This document shows positions 1 through 6,411 of a stretch of DNA of 57,501 nucleotides, piece after piece (positions within the stretch are counted from its first letter, which is position 1; each line of letters begins with the position of its first letter). The notes beneath the pieces were generated by a model that was not told the DNA's origin, did no database searches, and saw only the letters and a list, made by a program, of their open reading frames with translations. The position numbers and the translations under genes are program-made. The stretch is from Lachnospiraceae bacterium (GTDB lineage: Bacteria; Bacillota; Clostridia; Lachnospirales; Lachnospiraceae), in assembly GCA_014804245.1 (NCBI GenBank), contig JAAVAE010000026.1:1-57501 (forward strand). Reading direction: 5' to 3'.

Positions 1-170
1 AATCAATGTACTCGTTGCTATATATGGAAAATTCTTGTATCGCTATGTTTTTTAGCGAGAATTTATTATTAAACTGCTTTAAACTGGTGTTTATGGAAGA
101 TAAATTATCATTTAATTCAGTAAGAAACAGAAAAAATCAAAGACAACCTAAAAAGGAGGTAAAAACAGAA

Positions 171-488
171 ATGGATGGCGAATACATTTCACTGCGAGAG
201 CATGAGGCTTTTGAGAGAAGGATGGATGAGGCAAATGATAGACAGAGTAAGCGTATCAGCATCCTCGAAGATGAAGTAAAGGAACTTCGGGAAATCTCCA
301 GTGATATTAAATCTCTCTTAGTGGAGATGAAAGGCATGAGGGAGGAACAGGAGAAACAGGGCGTAAGGTTGGCAACATTAGAGGGGCGCGACGGCGAAAA
401 ATGGAGAGACACAGCAAAAGATGTTCTTTCTGTTATAATTGGAGCGATCATTGCTTTTGTCCTTATGAAAGTGGGGTTAGGTACATAA
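171..488 (+). CDS. XhlA-like phage haemolysin/holin accessory protein
   Basis: Small 105-aa protein built like the XhlA family that accompanies phage holins. The N-terminal two thirds is a charged, heptad-rich segment likely to form a coiled coil, with a run of Glu/Lys/Arg from about residue 10 to 80. It ends in one hydrophobic helix (about residues 85-103) followed by a very short tail. The ATG at 171 is preferred over upstream starts because AGGAGG lies at 154-159. The stop overlaps the next ATG (taATG at 486-490), so translation is probably coupled. It belongs to a lysis cassette with the two following membrane proteins and the endolysin. Family assignment is by architecture and composition, not by a search. 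Confidence 0.7.
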   Translation: MDGEYISLREHEAFERRMDEANDRQSKRISILEDEVKELREISSDIKSLLVEMKGMREEQEKQGVRLATLEGRDGEKWRDTAKDVLSVIIGAIIAFVLMKVGLGT

Positions 489-895
489 TGGAGTCATTCA
501 AGTTGATTCTGGCCTTTGCTATCGGAATGATAGCCGCATTTCTGATTGTGGCTATCATAAACCTTAAAACACTTAGGCATAGGCGAAAAAAGAGAAAGAA
601 AGTAAGACTCAACACATACACGAAACTCATTACAACGGCGGTAGTGGCGCACGGAATGATCCTCACGTCATGTTCTTACATGCTTGCATATATAGGAATG
701 GATCCCGTTGTTGATGTTTCAAGTACCATTGTAAAGGAAATTGTTGCCCCTCTGGTGGTATATCTTGGAACGAATACAATTATGAACATCTTCGAGAAAA
801 ATAAGCTAAGTTTTTCCATTCCGCTCAACACGGAATTTATTAACAAAGAAACACAAACACAAAATTCAAATACCGACAATGAAGCGGTAGGATAG
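488..895 (+). CDS. Small phage membrane protein of lysis cassette
   Basis: 135 aa starting at the ATG that overlaps the previous stop. A strongly hydrophobic N-terminal helix (residues about 4-26) is followed by a basic patch of Arg/Lys (HRRKKRKKVR). There is a second, weaker hydrophobic region around residues 45-70 and a third around 80-100. The C-terminus is polar and rich in Asn, Thr and Gln. The layout fits a holin or holin-regulating protein, and the position between the XhlA-like gene and another small membrane protein supports that. I do not recognise the family, so the role is inferred from context only. Confidence 0.55.
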   Translation: MESFKLILAFAIGMIAAFLIVAIINLKTLRHRRKKRKKVRLNTYTKLITTAVVAHGMILTSCSYMLAYIGMDPVVDVSSTIVKEIVAPLVVYLGTNTIMNIFEKNKLSFSIPLNTEFINKETQTQNSNTDNEAVG

Positions 896-906
896 GAGGA
901 AAAGTT

Positions 907-1221
907 ATGAGTTTAGAATTTTTAGTAATTGCACTGTTGGTTATCTCAATTCTTACTAACCTGACGGTAGAGGGTATCAAAAAGGTTGCCGACAAGAAAG
1001 AAAAAGATTATTCCGCAAACGTGCTTGCGGCAGTCACATCGGTTGTCATATCGGTGTCAGTATCGGTTGGGTATCTGGTGTGGACTGAAACGGCGTTTAA
1101 TGCCAAGATTGCCGTTGAACTGATTGCCCTTATGTATCTCAGCTTTTTAGTTGCCACGAATGGGTATGATAAAGTTATTCAGGCAATCACGCAGATAAAG
1201 GAAGCAAGAAAGGTAAAGTAG
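907..1221 (+). CDS. Phage holin-like membrane protein
   Basis: 104 aa with AGGAGGA at 894-900 in front of the ATG. Hydrophobic helices lie at about residues 3-20, 38-60 and 68-86. The loop between helices one and two is charged (KKVADKKEKDYS) and the tail is basic. Size, number of helices and position just upstream of the endolysin match small phage holins, which make the membrane lesions that release the lysin. The exact holin superfamily cannot be assigned by eye. Confidence 0.65.
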   Translation: MSLEFLVIALLVISILTNLTVEGIKKVADKKEKDYSANVLAAVTSVVISVSVSVGYLVWTETAFNAKIAVELIALMYLSFLVATNGYDKVIQAITQIKEARKVK

Positions 1222-1259
1222 CAGCAATTCCGCTGTGAAATGTATAAAGAGCCATTGAG

Positions 1260-1287
1260 CCGGGTGTGTAAAAGCATCCGGTTTTTC
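1260..1287 (+). terminator. Hairpin with T-run between holin and endolysin genes
   Basis: CCGGGTG (1260-1266) pairs with CATCCGG (1275-1281, one G-T pair) around an 8-nt loop and is followed by five T residues. It sits just before the endolysin ribosome binding site, so it may lower lysin expression relative to the holin genes. Confidence 0.55.
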
Positions 1288-1304
1288 TTATTGGAGGTGG
1301 TCTT

Positions 1305-2681
1305 ATGGCATTAAAGGGAAACACACGAGAGGAACAAATCTGGAATTTCCTTAAAACAGAAATAGGAAATGATTACGGAGTTGCCGGACTCATGGGAAAT
1401 TTGCGTGCGGAAAGCGGTTTAAATCCGCAGAATCTCGAAAATCTGTGTGAAAGGCGGTTGAAAGAAGCCGGAAAGTCTTATTGCACTGATGAAGCATTCA
1501 CATCTGCGGTTGACAATGGAACAATAGGCAGAGAGGAATTTCTACACCCACTTCCCAACAAACAGTATGGGTACGGATTGGCGCAATGGACTTCTGCAGG
1601 ACGGAAAGCCGGATTATATGATCTGGCAAAATCAAGAGGTAAATCAATAGGGGATCTGGAAACACAGCTTGAATTTCTGTGCTATGAGTTAAGAAGCAGC
1701 TATAAGTCTGTTCTTTCCATATTAAAGAGTGCAACAGGAATAAAAGAAGCCTCAGACGTTGTTCTGATAAAGTTTGAAAATCCAAAAAACAAAAGTGATT
1801 CTGTAAAAAACGAGCGGACCGGCTATTGCCAGACGTTTTTCGACAAATATGCGATGGGAGGCAAAAAGATGAGCATAAAGGTAGGAAGCGCGAGAGTAGA
1901 TGAGAATGGGAAACTCAGCGGTGGAGCAGCCGGGGATCAGACTGGATCGGAAGTGTCTACACAAACGTATTATATGCATAGCAAAGGGTGGTATCTGCTC
2001 AGACCAAAAGATGTTTCAGTGGCAAATGCCATAGCCAAAGCAATGCAAAATGCTTGTGACAACAATAATATAGGATATTGTCAGGGGCATAGAACGACAG
2101 TAATCGCACAGTTGCATAAATATGGGAGTATGGCGGAGATTGCTGAGAAAACCGAGGCGGATTGCAGTTCTCTTGTAAGAGGATGCTGCATTGAGGCCGG
2201 ATTTGATCCCGGAAACTTTAACACATCAAACGAGGCAAGTTGTCTTGAAAATACAGGCAAGTTTGAAAAGAGAGTTTCCGTAACATCTTCCACTACATTA
2301 TATAATGGGGATGTTCTGGTAACAAAGGCAAAGGGGCACACCGTTGTGGTTGTCAGTGGAAATCCAAGAGACGGATATTCTTTAGGAAGCGCAAACACAG
2401 CAGCTGGTAATATGGGAAATGCACTTATAACAAAGATGCAGTCAGCGAAATCAAAAAACAGCAGCCTCGCCGGCACATATAAAACAACTGCAAACTTAAA
2501 TCTGAGGTATGGTCCGGGCAAAGATAAGTACGATTCCATAATCATTCTGCCTGCCGGAACAAGATGCCAGTGTTACGGATATTATACTTTAGCGTCTGGT
2601 GTGAAGTGGTTATATGTTGTTGCTTCTGTGAACGGAAAGCAGTACACAGGATTTGTAAGCATGAAATATTTGGTAAGATAG
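1305..2681 (+). CDS. Modular phage endolysin (lysozyme + cysteine peptidase + SH3)
   Basis: 458-aa cell-wall hydrolase with three recognisable parts. Residues about 8-180 resemble the phage tail lysozyme domain: an opening EEQIWNFLKTEIGNDYGVAGLMGNL-like segment, then LRAESGLNP and YGLAQWT. Residues about 235-365 look like an NlpC/P60-type or CHAP-like cysteine peptidase, with ADCSSLVRGCC carrying a plausible catalytic Cys and GHTVVVVSG a plausible His. Residues about 388-458 form a bacterial SH3-like cell-wall-binding domain (NLNLRYGPG, GFVSMKYL). There is no signal peptide, as expected for a holin-dependent lysin. GGAGG sits upstream of the ATG. It is the last gene of the lysis cassette and marks the prophage edge. 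Having two enzymatic domains plus a binding domain is common in Clostridia phages. Confidence 0.85.
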   Translation: MALKGNTREEQIWNFLKTEIGNDYGVAGLMGNLRAESGLNPQNLENLCERRLKEAGKSYCTDEAFTSAVDNGTIGREEFLHPLPNKQYGYGLAQWTSAGRKAGLYDLAKSRGKSIGDLETQLEFLCYELRSSYKSVLSILKSATGIKEASDVVLIKFENPKNKSDSVKNERTGYCQTFFDKYAMGGKKMSIKVGSARVDENGKLSGGAAGDQTGSEVSTQTYYMHSKGWYLLRPKDVSVANAIAKAMQNACDNNNIGYCQGHRTTVIAQLHKYGSMAEIAEKTEADCSSLVRGCCIEAGFDPGNFNTSNEASCLENTGKFEKRVSVTSSTTLYNGDVLVTKAKGHTVVVVSGNPRDGYSLGSANTAAGNMGNALITKMQSAKSKNSSLAGTYKTTANLNLRYGPGKDKYDSIIILPAGTRCQCYGYYTLASGVKWLYVVASVNGKQYTGFVSMKYLVR

Positions 2682-3021
2682 CTGTTGAATTGTTGTATCA
2701 CAGAAAGATATATTTGAAATAAACGGTTTGGATTATTTATGAAACCATGTTGTAATGATTTTCGGATATAAATTGAAATAATTGCGGATAGAATGAAATA
2801 GTAATATACACGTAATATGCAATGCGTCCTGAAAACCGCATGAATACTGAATACCTGTGTTATTGCCATGACGGCTCAGGGTATTGTTTAATAAAAATTG
2901 AAAAACGGCAAAACTCCCGCAAACACTGGATTTGTGGGAGTTTTTTCTATTCTCCGAAAGAGAGATAAATGCAGATATATACACTTATTACCGCCTAGGT
3001 AGCCCTCACAGGAAAATGAAA
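2682..3021. other. Gene-free prophage edge
   Basis: No convincing open reading frame. The stretch is AT-rich, holds the lysin terminator and ends near a CCTAGG palindrome (2994-2999). No duplicated attachment-site core could be identified inside the window, because the other prophage end lies outside it. Confidence 0.4.
2911..2946 (+). terminator. Intrinsic terminator after endolysin
   Basis: A 13-bp stem (AAACTCCCGCAAA at 2911-2923 against TTTGTGGGAGTTT at 2931-2943) with a 7-nt loop, running into T residues. It is a strong factor-independent terminator for the lysis cassette. Confidence 0.85.
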
Positions 3022-3061
3022 AAGGTGTAAAGCCTTGATAATTCAATAGTCTTTACACCTT
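3022..3061 (-). terminator. Terminator of the 59-aa gene
   Basis: An 11-bp perfect stem (AAGGTGTAAAG at 3022-3032, CTTTACACCTT at 3051-3061). Read on the minus strand it is followed by a T-rich stretch. It lies just past the stop of the divergent small gene. Confidence 0.7.
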
Positions 3062-3089
3062 GTTATGTGTTAGTTATGTGGTTACTACT

Positions 3090-3269
3090 TTAAAGTGTTA
3101 TATCTTCAACATTTACGCCTAAAGATGATAACTTAGCGACTAATAACTTGATTGCATAATCAAGTTCTTTGTTTTCTTGATTACCGTTTGCTTGTTTAAT
3201 ACGCTGTAACTCGGCATATCTGTCAATCATGATTGTGATTAACTCTTTGTCTGACATCTCTTGTACCAT
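3090..3269 (-). CDS. Small 59-aa protein divergent from the toxin-antitoxin locus
   Basis: Minus-strand gene of 59 codons with ATG at 3269 (reverse complement of CAT at 3267-3269) and a GGCGGTG Shine-Dalgarno-like sequence upstream. The predicted protein starts MVQEMSDKEL and is mostly helical and charged (MIDRYAELQRIKQ, NKELDYAIKLLVAKL). It could be a small two-helix regulator. It has a textbook sigma-A promoter and its own terminator, so it is very likely a real gene. I do not recognise a family. Its promoter region abuts the promoter of the type III antitoxin RNA, so it may be a phage cargo gene or a regulator of that locus. Confidence 0.7.
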   Translation of the reverse strand: MVQEMSDKELITIMIDRYAELQRIKQANGNQENKELDYAIKLLVAKLSSLGVNVEDITL

Positions 3270-3299
3270 CTTTTCACCGCCTTTTTAATTGATATGATT

Positions 3300-3328
3300 A
3301 TTATAGCGGACTATGTACAAGGTGTAAA
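3300..3328 (-). promoter_or_regulatory. Sigma-A promoter of the 59-aa gene
   Basis: On the minus strand TTTACA (3328-3323), a 17-bp spacer and TATAAT (3305-3300). It lies about 30 bp upstream of the ATG. Confidence 0.8.
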
Positions 3329-3350
3329 GCCTATTCAGTTATCAAAATGA

Positions 3351-3379
3351 TTGACTAAGATATGAGAATTGCGTATACT
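3351..3379 (+). promoter_or_regulatory. Sigma-A promoter of the antitoxin RNA/toxin operon
   Basis: TTGACT (3351-3356), a 17-bp spacer and TATACT (3374-3379). Transcription should begin near 3386, just ahead of the repeat RNA, as in known type III toxin-antitoxin loci. Confidence 0.8.
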
Positions 3380-3435
3380 ATAGGTGAACAAAGAAATTTG
3401 TTCGGCGCGAATAACGCCCAGAATATTATTCACTT

Positions 3436-3541
3436 GTATGTTTGGTCTCCGCGAATGACGGGACTTGAATGTAGAATATCATTCATTAGTATGTTTGGTC
3501 TCCGCGAATGACGGGACTTGAATGTAGAATATCATTCATTA
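3436..3541 (+). repeat. Two perfect 53-bp direct repeats of the antitoxin RNA
   Basis: The units start at 3436 and 3489, are identical over all 53 positions and start with GTATGTTTGG. The sequence at 3420-3435 matches the last 16 positions of the unit imperfectly, giving about 2.4 repeats overall. Confidence 0.95.
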
Positions 3542-3547
3542 GTATGT

Positions 3548-3576
3548 GTATAAGCCGCCTACATGGCGGCTTATAC
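3548..3576 (+). terminator. Leaky terminator hairpin between antitoxin RNA and toxin
   Basis: A perfect 12-bp stem (GTATAAGCCGCC at 3548-3559, GGCGGCTTATAC at 3565-3576) with a TACAT loop and only a weak T tract. Type III systems use a hairpin here so that most transcripts stop at the antitoxin and few reach the toxin. Confidence 0.75.
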
Positions 3577-3596
3577 TACTTTAGGAGATACAAAAG

Positions 3597-4046
3597 ATGC
3601 AGTTGGTGACAGTTGAAAAAGACTTTTTTGCACAATGTAAAAAATATGGAACAGATAGAGAATTACTTTATGATAAGCAAGGCAGACCGTGTGTTTTGCT
3701 TGTCGCTTTAGTATATAAAGGGCAGAAGCATACCTTCGTGGTTCCCCTTCGCTCCAACATAGCTAAAAATGTACCCCAAAGTCAGTATTTCCCATTACCC
3801 CCTAATGCTTTTACACAGCCAGGGAAAAGACACGGAGTACATTACATTAAGCTGTTTCCGATGGACAGAAAGTATGTACATCCATACAAAATATCGAAAA
3901 GTGCTTATCTGGTAATGGTAAAAAGTATCTTGGATAAGAATGAAAGTAAGATCGTAAATGCCTGTCAGATCTATCTTAGCGAATATGAAAAAGGGCAGGG
4001 GAGTTCCATGACACCAGATATAGATGGAATTTTGGCTTGGCTATAA
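3597..4046 (+). CDS. ToxN/AbiQ-family endoribonuclease toxin of a type III TA system
   Basis: 149-aa protein resembling the ToxN/AbiQ/CptN superfamily. These toxins are sequence-specific endoribonucleases that trigger phage abortive infection and are neutralised by a repeat RNA. Visible family-like segments are RPCVLLVALVYKGQKHTFVVPLRSNI near residues 25-52, YFPLPP near 61-66, GVHYIKLFPM near 78-88 and YLVMVKSILDKNESKIV near 102-118. The length is close to CptN and TenpN types and a little shorter than ToxN. AGGAGA at 3583-3588 precedes the ATG. The upstream repeat RNA and hairpin complete the expected operon. It is placed beside the prophage lysis cassette, which suggests phage-borne anti-phage cargo. 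I cannot choose between the ToxN, CptN and TenpN subfamilies by eye. Confidence 0.85.
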   Translation: MQLVTVEKDFFAQCKKYGTDRELLYDKQGRPCVLLVALVYKGQKHTFVVPLRSNIAKNVPQSQYFPLPPNAFTQPGKRHGVHYIKLFPMDRKYVHPYKISKSAYLVMVKSILDKNESKIVNACQIYLSEYEKGQGSSMTPDIDGILAWL

Positions 4047-4169
4047 TTAAGGGCTATTTATCAATTATCGGTTCTTCAAAGAGTGAAAGTTTATATAAGC
4101 AGGCGAAGATATGAAATGGTAATTTGATTTGTAAAGGGAAACAGAATTTTTAGTTTTAGTAAATTTTTT

Positions 4170-4198
4170 TTGACATAAAAAATACCGCTTCATATAAT
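4170..4198 (+). promoter_or_regulatory. Consensus sigma-A promoter of an uncharacterised short RNA
   Basis: TTGACA (4170-4175), exactly 17 bp, then TATAAT (4193-4198). This is a perfect match to the sigma-A consensus, unusual for an intergenic stretch with no good gene behind it. Confidence 0.85.
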
Positions 4199-4204
4199 AA
4201 TAGT

Positions 4205-4352
4205 AACAAGACAGATACGTCTGTCTGGGTGCGCTGACACCTTAAAAATCTGACATATATGCCGTATATGATAGGACGGACAGTTGGCAGACAACAGAAA
4301 AATCAGCATATTATTAAAAGAAAAGGTTGTCCATGAGGACAGCCTTTTTGTG
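4205..4352 (+). ncRNA. Structured short RNA or attenuator leader of unknown family
   Basis: From the predicted start near 4205 to a terminator there are about 145 nt with several hairpins. AGACAGA and TCTGTCT pair around TACG near 4209-4226. GGTG and CACC pair near 4229-4242. A 10-bp stem AAGGTTGTCC/GGACAGCCTT around ATGA (about 4323-4346) ends in TTTTT. Promoter plus structure plus terminator suggests a small RNA, or an attenuated leader of a gene now lost. Remnant coding sequence follows. It does not match the ykkC, mini-ykkC, T-box or preQ1 patterns I know. Confidence 0.45.
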
Positions 4353-4367
4353 ACTAAAGGTCGGGAT

Positions 4368-4514
4368 ATGAATAAATTATTTCTTTTAGAAGAAGTGAAA
4401 GAGTTAGTACGGATAGATGACAATATTGAAGTATTAGATAGAGATAATGAGAAATTCATTCCGAAAGATGCCCCTTTATTGAATGAGATAGAACCAACCT
4501 CAAAACCCCGGTAA
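4368..4514 (+). pseudogene. Short ORF remnant downstream of the attenuated leader
   Basis: An ATG at 4368 opens a 48-codon frame beginning MNKLFLLEEVKELVRID and ending at 4514. The frame continues upstream to a TTG at 4284, but that part overlaps the terminator hairpin and is unlikely to be coding. The acidic, helical peptide may be the surviving end of a larger gene once governed by the upstream leader. No family is recognised, and it could also be a genuine tiny gene. Confidence 0.3.
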
Positions 4515-4553
4515 ATTTGCAGAACCCTTAGAAGCGGCTATGACTGTTTATAG

Positions 4554-4603
4554 TTGACAGAGAAAATGAAATCGCTTACAATATCAATGAATAAATATTC
4601 ATT
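4554..4603 (+). promoter_or_regulatory. TetR-type promoter and operator
   Basis: TTGACA (4554-4559), a 17-bp spacer and TACAAT (4577-4582) are followed at once by a perfect palindrome, AATGAAT (4586-4592) and ATTCATT (4597-4603), over the probable start site. The site suits dimeric TetR binding and autorepression of the downstream regulator-oxidoreductase pair. Confidence 0.75.
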
Positions 4604-4623
4604 CATTAAAAGGAGTTGATTAC

Positions 4624-5220
4624 ATGCCAAAATCCCCAGAACGGTGCCAGGAAATCCGGGAGGAAACGCGTTCAAAAATATTGCATGACGCTATGCTATA
4701 TTTTGCCAAAAATGGATTTGCAGGGACTAAGATAAGTGATTTATCAAAAAGTATAGGAATTGGTCAGGGAACATTATACCTATATTTCAAATCGAAGGAA
4801 GACTTGTTTCATGAAATATATTCCATGATTGATTACGGAAAAGAAACGCAGAAACTGGAGCTTTTAGCAGGATTACCTATGCCCGCCAGGCAAAAAATTC
4901 ATAAGTTGTCAAAATTTTTGATAGATCGATTGGAAAAAGAGGAAAGCTTTGCTGCCATGATTGCCTTAAATGCACAGGCAACCCTTGAAAAGAACGATTT
5001 TACATACAAGGATACCTCTTATCAGTCGGACTGGTATCAATATACGGCAAAAATAATTGAACAAGGACAAAAAGAGAAAAGCGTAGTAACCGGTTCACCA
5101 ATGAAATTAGCTGATTTTTATTGGGGAGTAGTGTACTTATATTCGTTGAAAAAGCTATTTACCGCAAAATATGAAACAATTACGGTACATGACTTAGAGC
5201 GTATTTTGCTTAGGGATTGA
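4624..5220 (+). CDS. TetR/AcrR-family transcriptional regulator
   Basis: 198 aa with a typical TetR N-terminal helix-turn-helix: ILHDAMLYFAKNGFAGTKI, then DLSKSIGIGQGTLYLYFKSKEDL at residues about 21-60. The variable all-helical C-terminal domain should bind a ligand. AGGAG precedes the ATG. A palindromic operator overlies its promoter, so autorepression is likely. The SDR dehydrogenase gene starts about 20 bp after the stop and is presumably co-regulated. The ligand cannot be told from sequence. Confidence 0.9.
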   Translation: MPKSPERCQEIREETRSKILHDAMLYFAKNGFAGTKISDLSKSIGIGQGTLYLYFKSKEDLFHEIYSMIDYGKETQKLELLAGLPMPARQKIHKLSKFLIDRLEKEESFAAMIALNAQATLEKNDFTYKDTSYQSDWYQYTAKIIEQGQKEKSVVTGSPMKLADFYWGVVYLYSLKKLFTAKYETITVHDLERILLRD

Positions 5221-5240
5221 GCGGGATAGGAGGTGTGGGA

Positions 5241-6002
5241 ATGACAAAAGAAATAGCGATTGTAACGGGGGCGACGGGAGGTATTGGGAGAGAATTTATC
5301 CGTGTACTTGATAAAGAAGCGCTTGATGAAATCTGGATTATTGGCAGAAATAAGGAACAGCTCACCAAGATAAAAGAACAATATGGGGAAAAGATAATCC
5401 CTATATGCATGGATCTAACAAACGCGCAGGACTTACAGTCAATCCAGACTTTGCTGACAGAGAATATGCGGATTTCCTATTTGGTCAATAATGCAGGAAT
5501 GGCCCGGATGATGCCGTCAAAAGATTTCGAGGCAGAGGAGATAGTGAAAACAATTCAGTTGAATTGCAATGTGCCGGTCATATTAATAAACTATTGTATT
5601 CCATACATGGCAAGAGGGAGCAAAATTATTAATGTATCTTCCGCATCTGCTTTCCAGCCTGTTCCTTTTATAAATTTGTATGCTGCCACAAAGGCTTTCG
5701 AACATAGCTATTCCCGTGCTTTACACATGGAATTAAAGCCTATGGGAATAACGGTCACTGCGGTCAGTCCAAGTTGGGTAGACACAGATATGTTGGAAAA
5801 AGAAAGAAACGGAAGAAAGATAAAATTTCATGGAATTGTAAGTCCCCAAAAAGTTGCAGAAAAAGCGATAAAGGATGCTAAAAATGGAAAAGATGTATCA
5901 ATCTGTTCATTCTATGTAAAATGCCAGCATCTCAATGTAAAACTGATTCCGCACAAGTTGGTGATGCAGATTTGGATGCGGGGAATAAAGAAGTATTTGT
6001 GA
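5241..6002 (+). CDS. Short-chain dehydrogenase/reductase (SDR)
   Basis: 253-aa classical SDR. The Rossmann glycine motif TGATGGIG lies near residues 9-16, NNAG near the end of strand four, and the catalytic Ser/Tyr/Lys set includes NVSSASAF and YAATK. The ATG at 5241 is chosen because AGGAGGT lies just upstream, and the in-frame TTG at 5217 overlaps the regulator stop. It should oxidise or reduce an alcohol/carbonyl with NAD(P)(H). Its substrate is unknown. The pairing with a TetR regulator suggests an inducible detoxification or lipid-modifying role, which is inference. Confidence 0.88.
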   Translation: MTKEIAIVTGATGGIGREFIRVLDKEALDEIWIIGRNKEQLTKIKEQYGEKIIPICMDLTNAQDLQSIQTLLTENMRISYLVNNAGMARMMPSKDFEAEEIVKTIQLNCNVPVILINYCIPYMARGSKIINVSSASAFQPVPFINLYAATKAFEHSYSRALHMELKPMGITVTAVSPSWVDTDMLEKERNGRKIKFHGIVSPQKVAEKAIKDAKNGKDVSICSFYVKCQHLNVKLIPHKLVMQIWMRGIKKYL

Positions 6003-6040
6003 GGTTGTTTGCAAGAATTAAAGTACAGAGAATTATTTAC

Positions 6041-6092
6041 TTGACACATATATCACTATGATATATGATTTAATATATCAGTTTGATATATG
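6041..6092 (+). promoter_or_regulatory. Promoter with two identical-type palindromic operators (probable PadR sites)
   Basis: TTGACA (6041-6046), 17 bp, TATGAT (6064-6069). CATATATCA (6047-6055) and TGATATATG (6059-6067) form a palindrome with a 3-bp centre. A second copy, ATATATCA/TGATATAT, spans 6073-6091. The two centres are 25 bp apart. The PadR gene at 6401 is the obvious candidate repressor. Confidence 0.75.
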
Positions 6093-6101
6093 TAAGACAT
6101 A

Positions 6102-6411
6102 ATGAGAAGACAGAAAATAAGAAAATTAACTTTAATATTGTCATTACTGCTTTTCCCAATTACGCTGTATTATTTTAGTCCGGCATTAACATTTGGAGCG
6201 GCATTCAATAGAATAATTAATGGCAGCTTTATCATTTTCGCAATGATGTTTTTACTTTCAATTCCTTTTGGAAGGTTATTCTGTGCCTATTTATGTCCGG
6301 CAGGTGGATTGCAGGAGTGCGTGTATTTTGTGCGGTGCGTGCGTTGATGGGTGTCCGCGAAAAGTTCTATCCTATGGGATGATGGAGGGGAGAAAAAAGC
6401 ATGGCGACTGA
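6102..6411 (+). pseudogene. 4Fe-4S ferredoxin-like membrane protein, internally deleted
   Basis: The first 75 codons are the N-terminus of a NapH/YccM-like membrane ferredoxin: a hydrophobic helix, then FGRLFCAYLCPAGGLQE. The reading frame then breaks and stops at 6347. In the +1 frame, CILCGACVDGCPRKVLSYGMM, the cluster-binding C-terminus of the same family, follows directly from about 6321 and runs to a TGA at 6409-6411. From memory the intact family is roughly 250 residues, so more than 100 codons are missing between the Cys motifs. The gene still sits behind an intact regulated promoter and its end overlaps the PadR start. Confidence 0.8.

Larger units (their letters stand above)
3386..3580 (+). 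ncRNA. Type III antitoxin RNA with 53-nt tandem repeats
   Basis: Two identical 53-bp units (3436-3488 and 3489-3541) are preceded by a degenerate partial unit (3420-3435) and followed by the first five bases of another. A 12-bp hairpin (3548-3576) follows, then the toxin gene. Each unit contains GAATG twice and CATTC once, so alternative pairings, including a pseudoknot fold, are possible. In ToxIN, CptIN and TenpIN systems the toxin cuts this repeat RNA into monomers that wrap and inhibit it. That role is inferred here from order, repeats and the toxin family. The unit is longer than the roughly 35-45 nt I recall for described families. Confidence 0.8.

Noticed and set aside
3420-3546. Tandem 53-bp repeats considered as a small CRISPR array
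   Set aside because: The units are identical head-to-tail with no spacers, and a ToxN-like gene follows, which fits a type III antitoxin.
4205-4245. Mini-ykkC/guanidine-II riboswitch
   Set aside because: Only the first hairpin has an ACG-containing loop and the second lacks the required ACGR loop.
4284-4367. Upstream extension of the 4368 reading frame from a TTG
   Set aside because: It overlaps the terminator hairpin of the short RNA and has no ribosome site.
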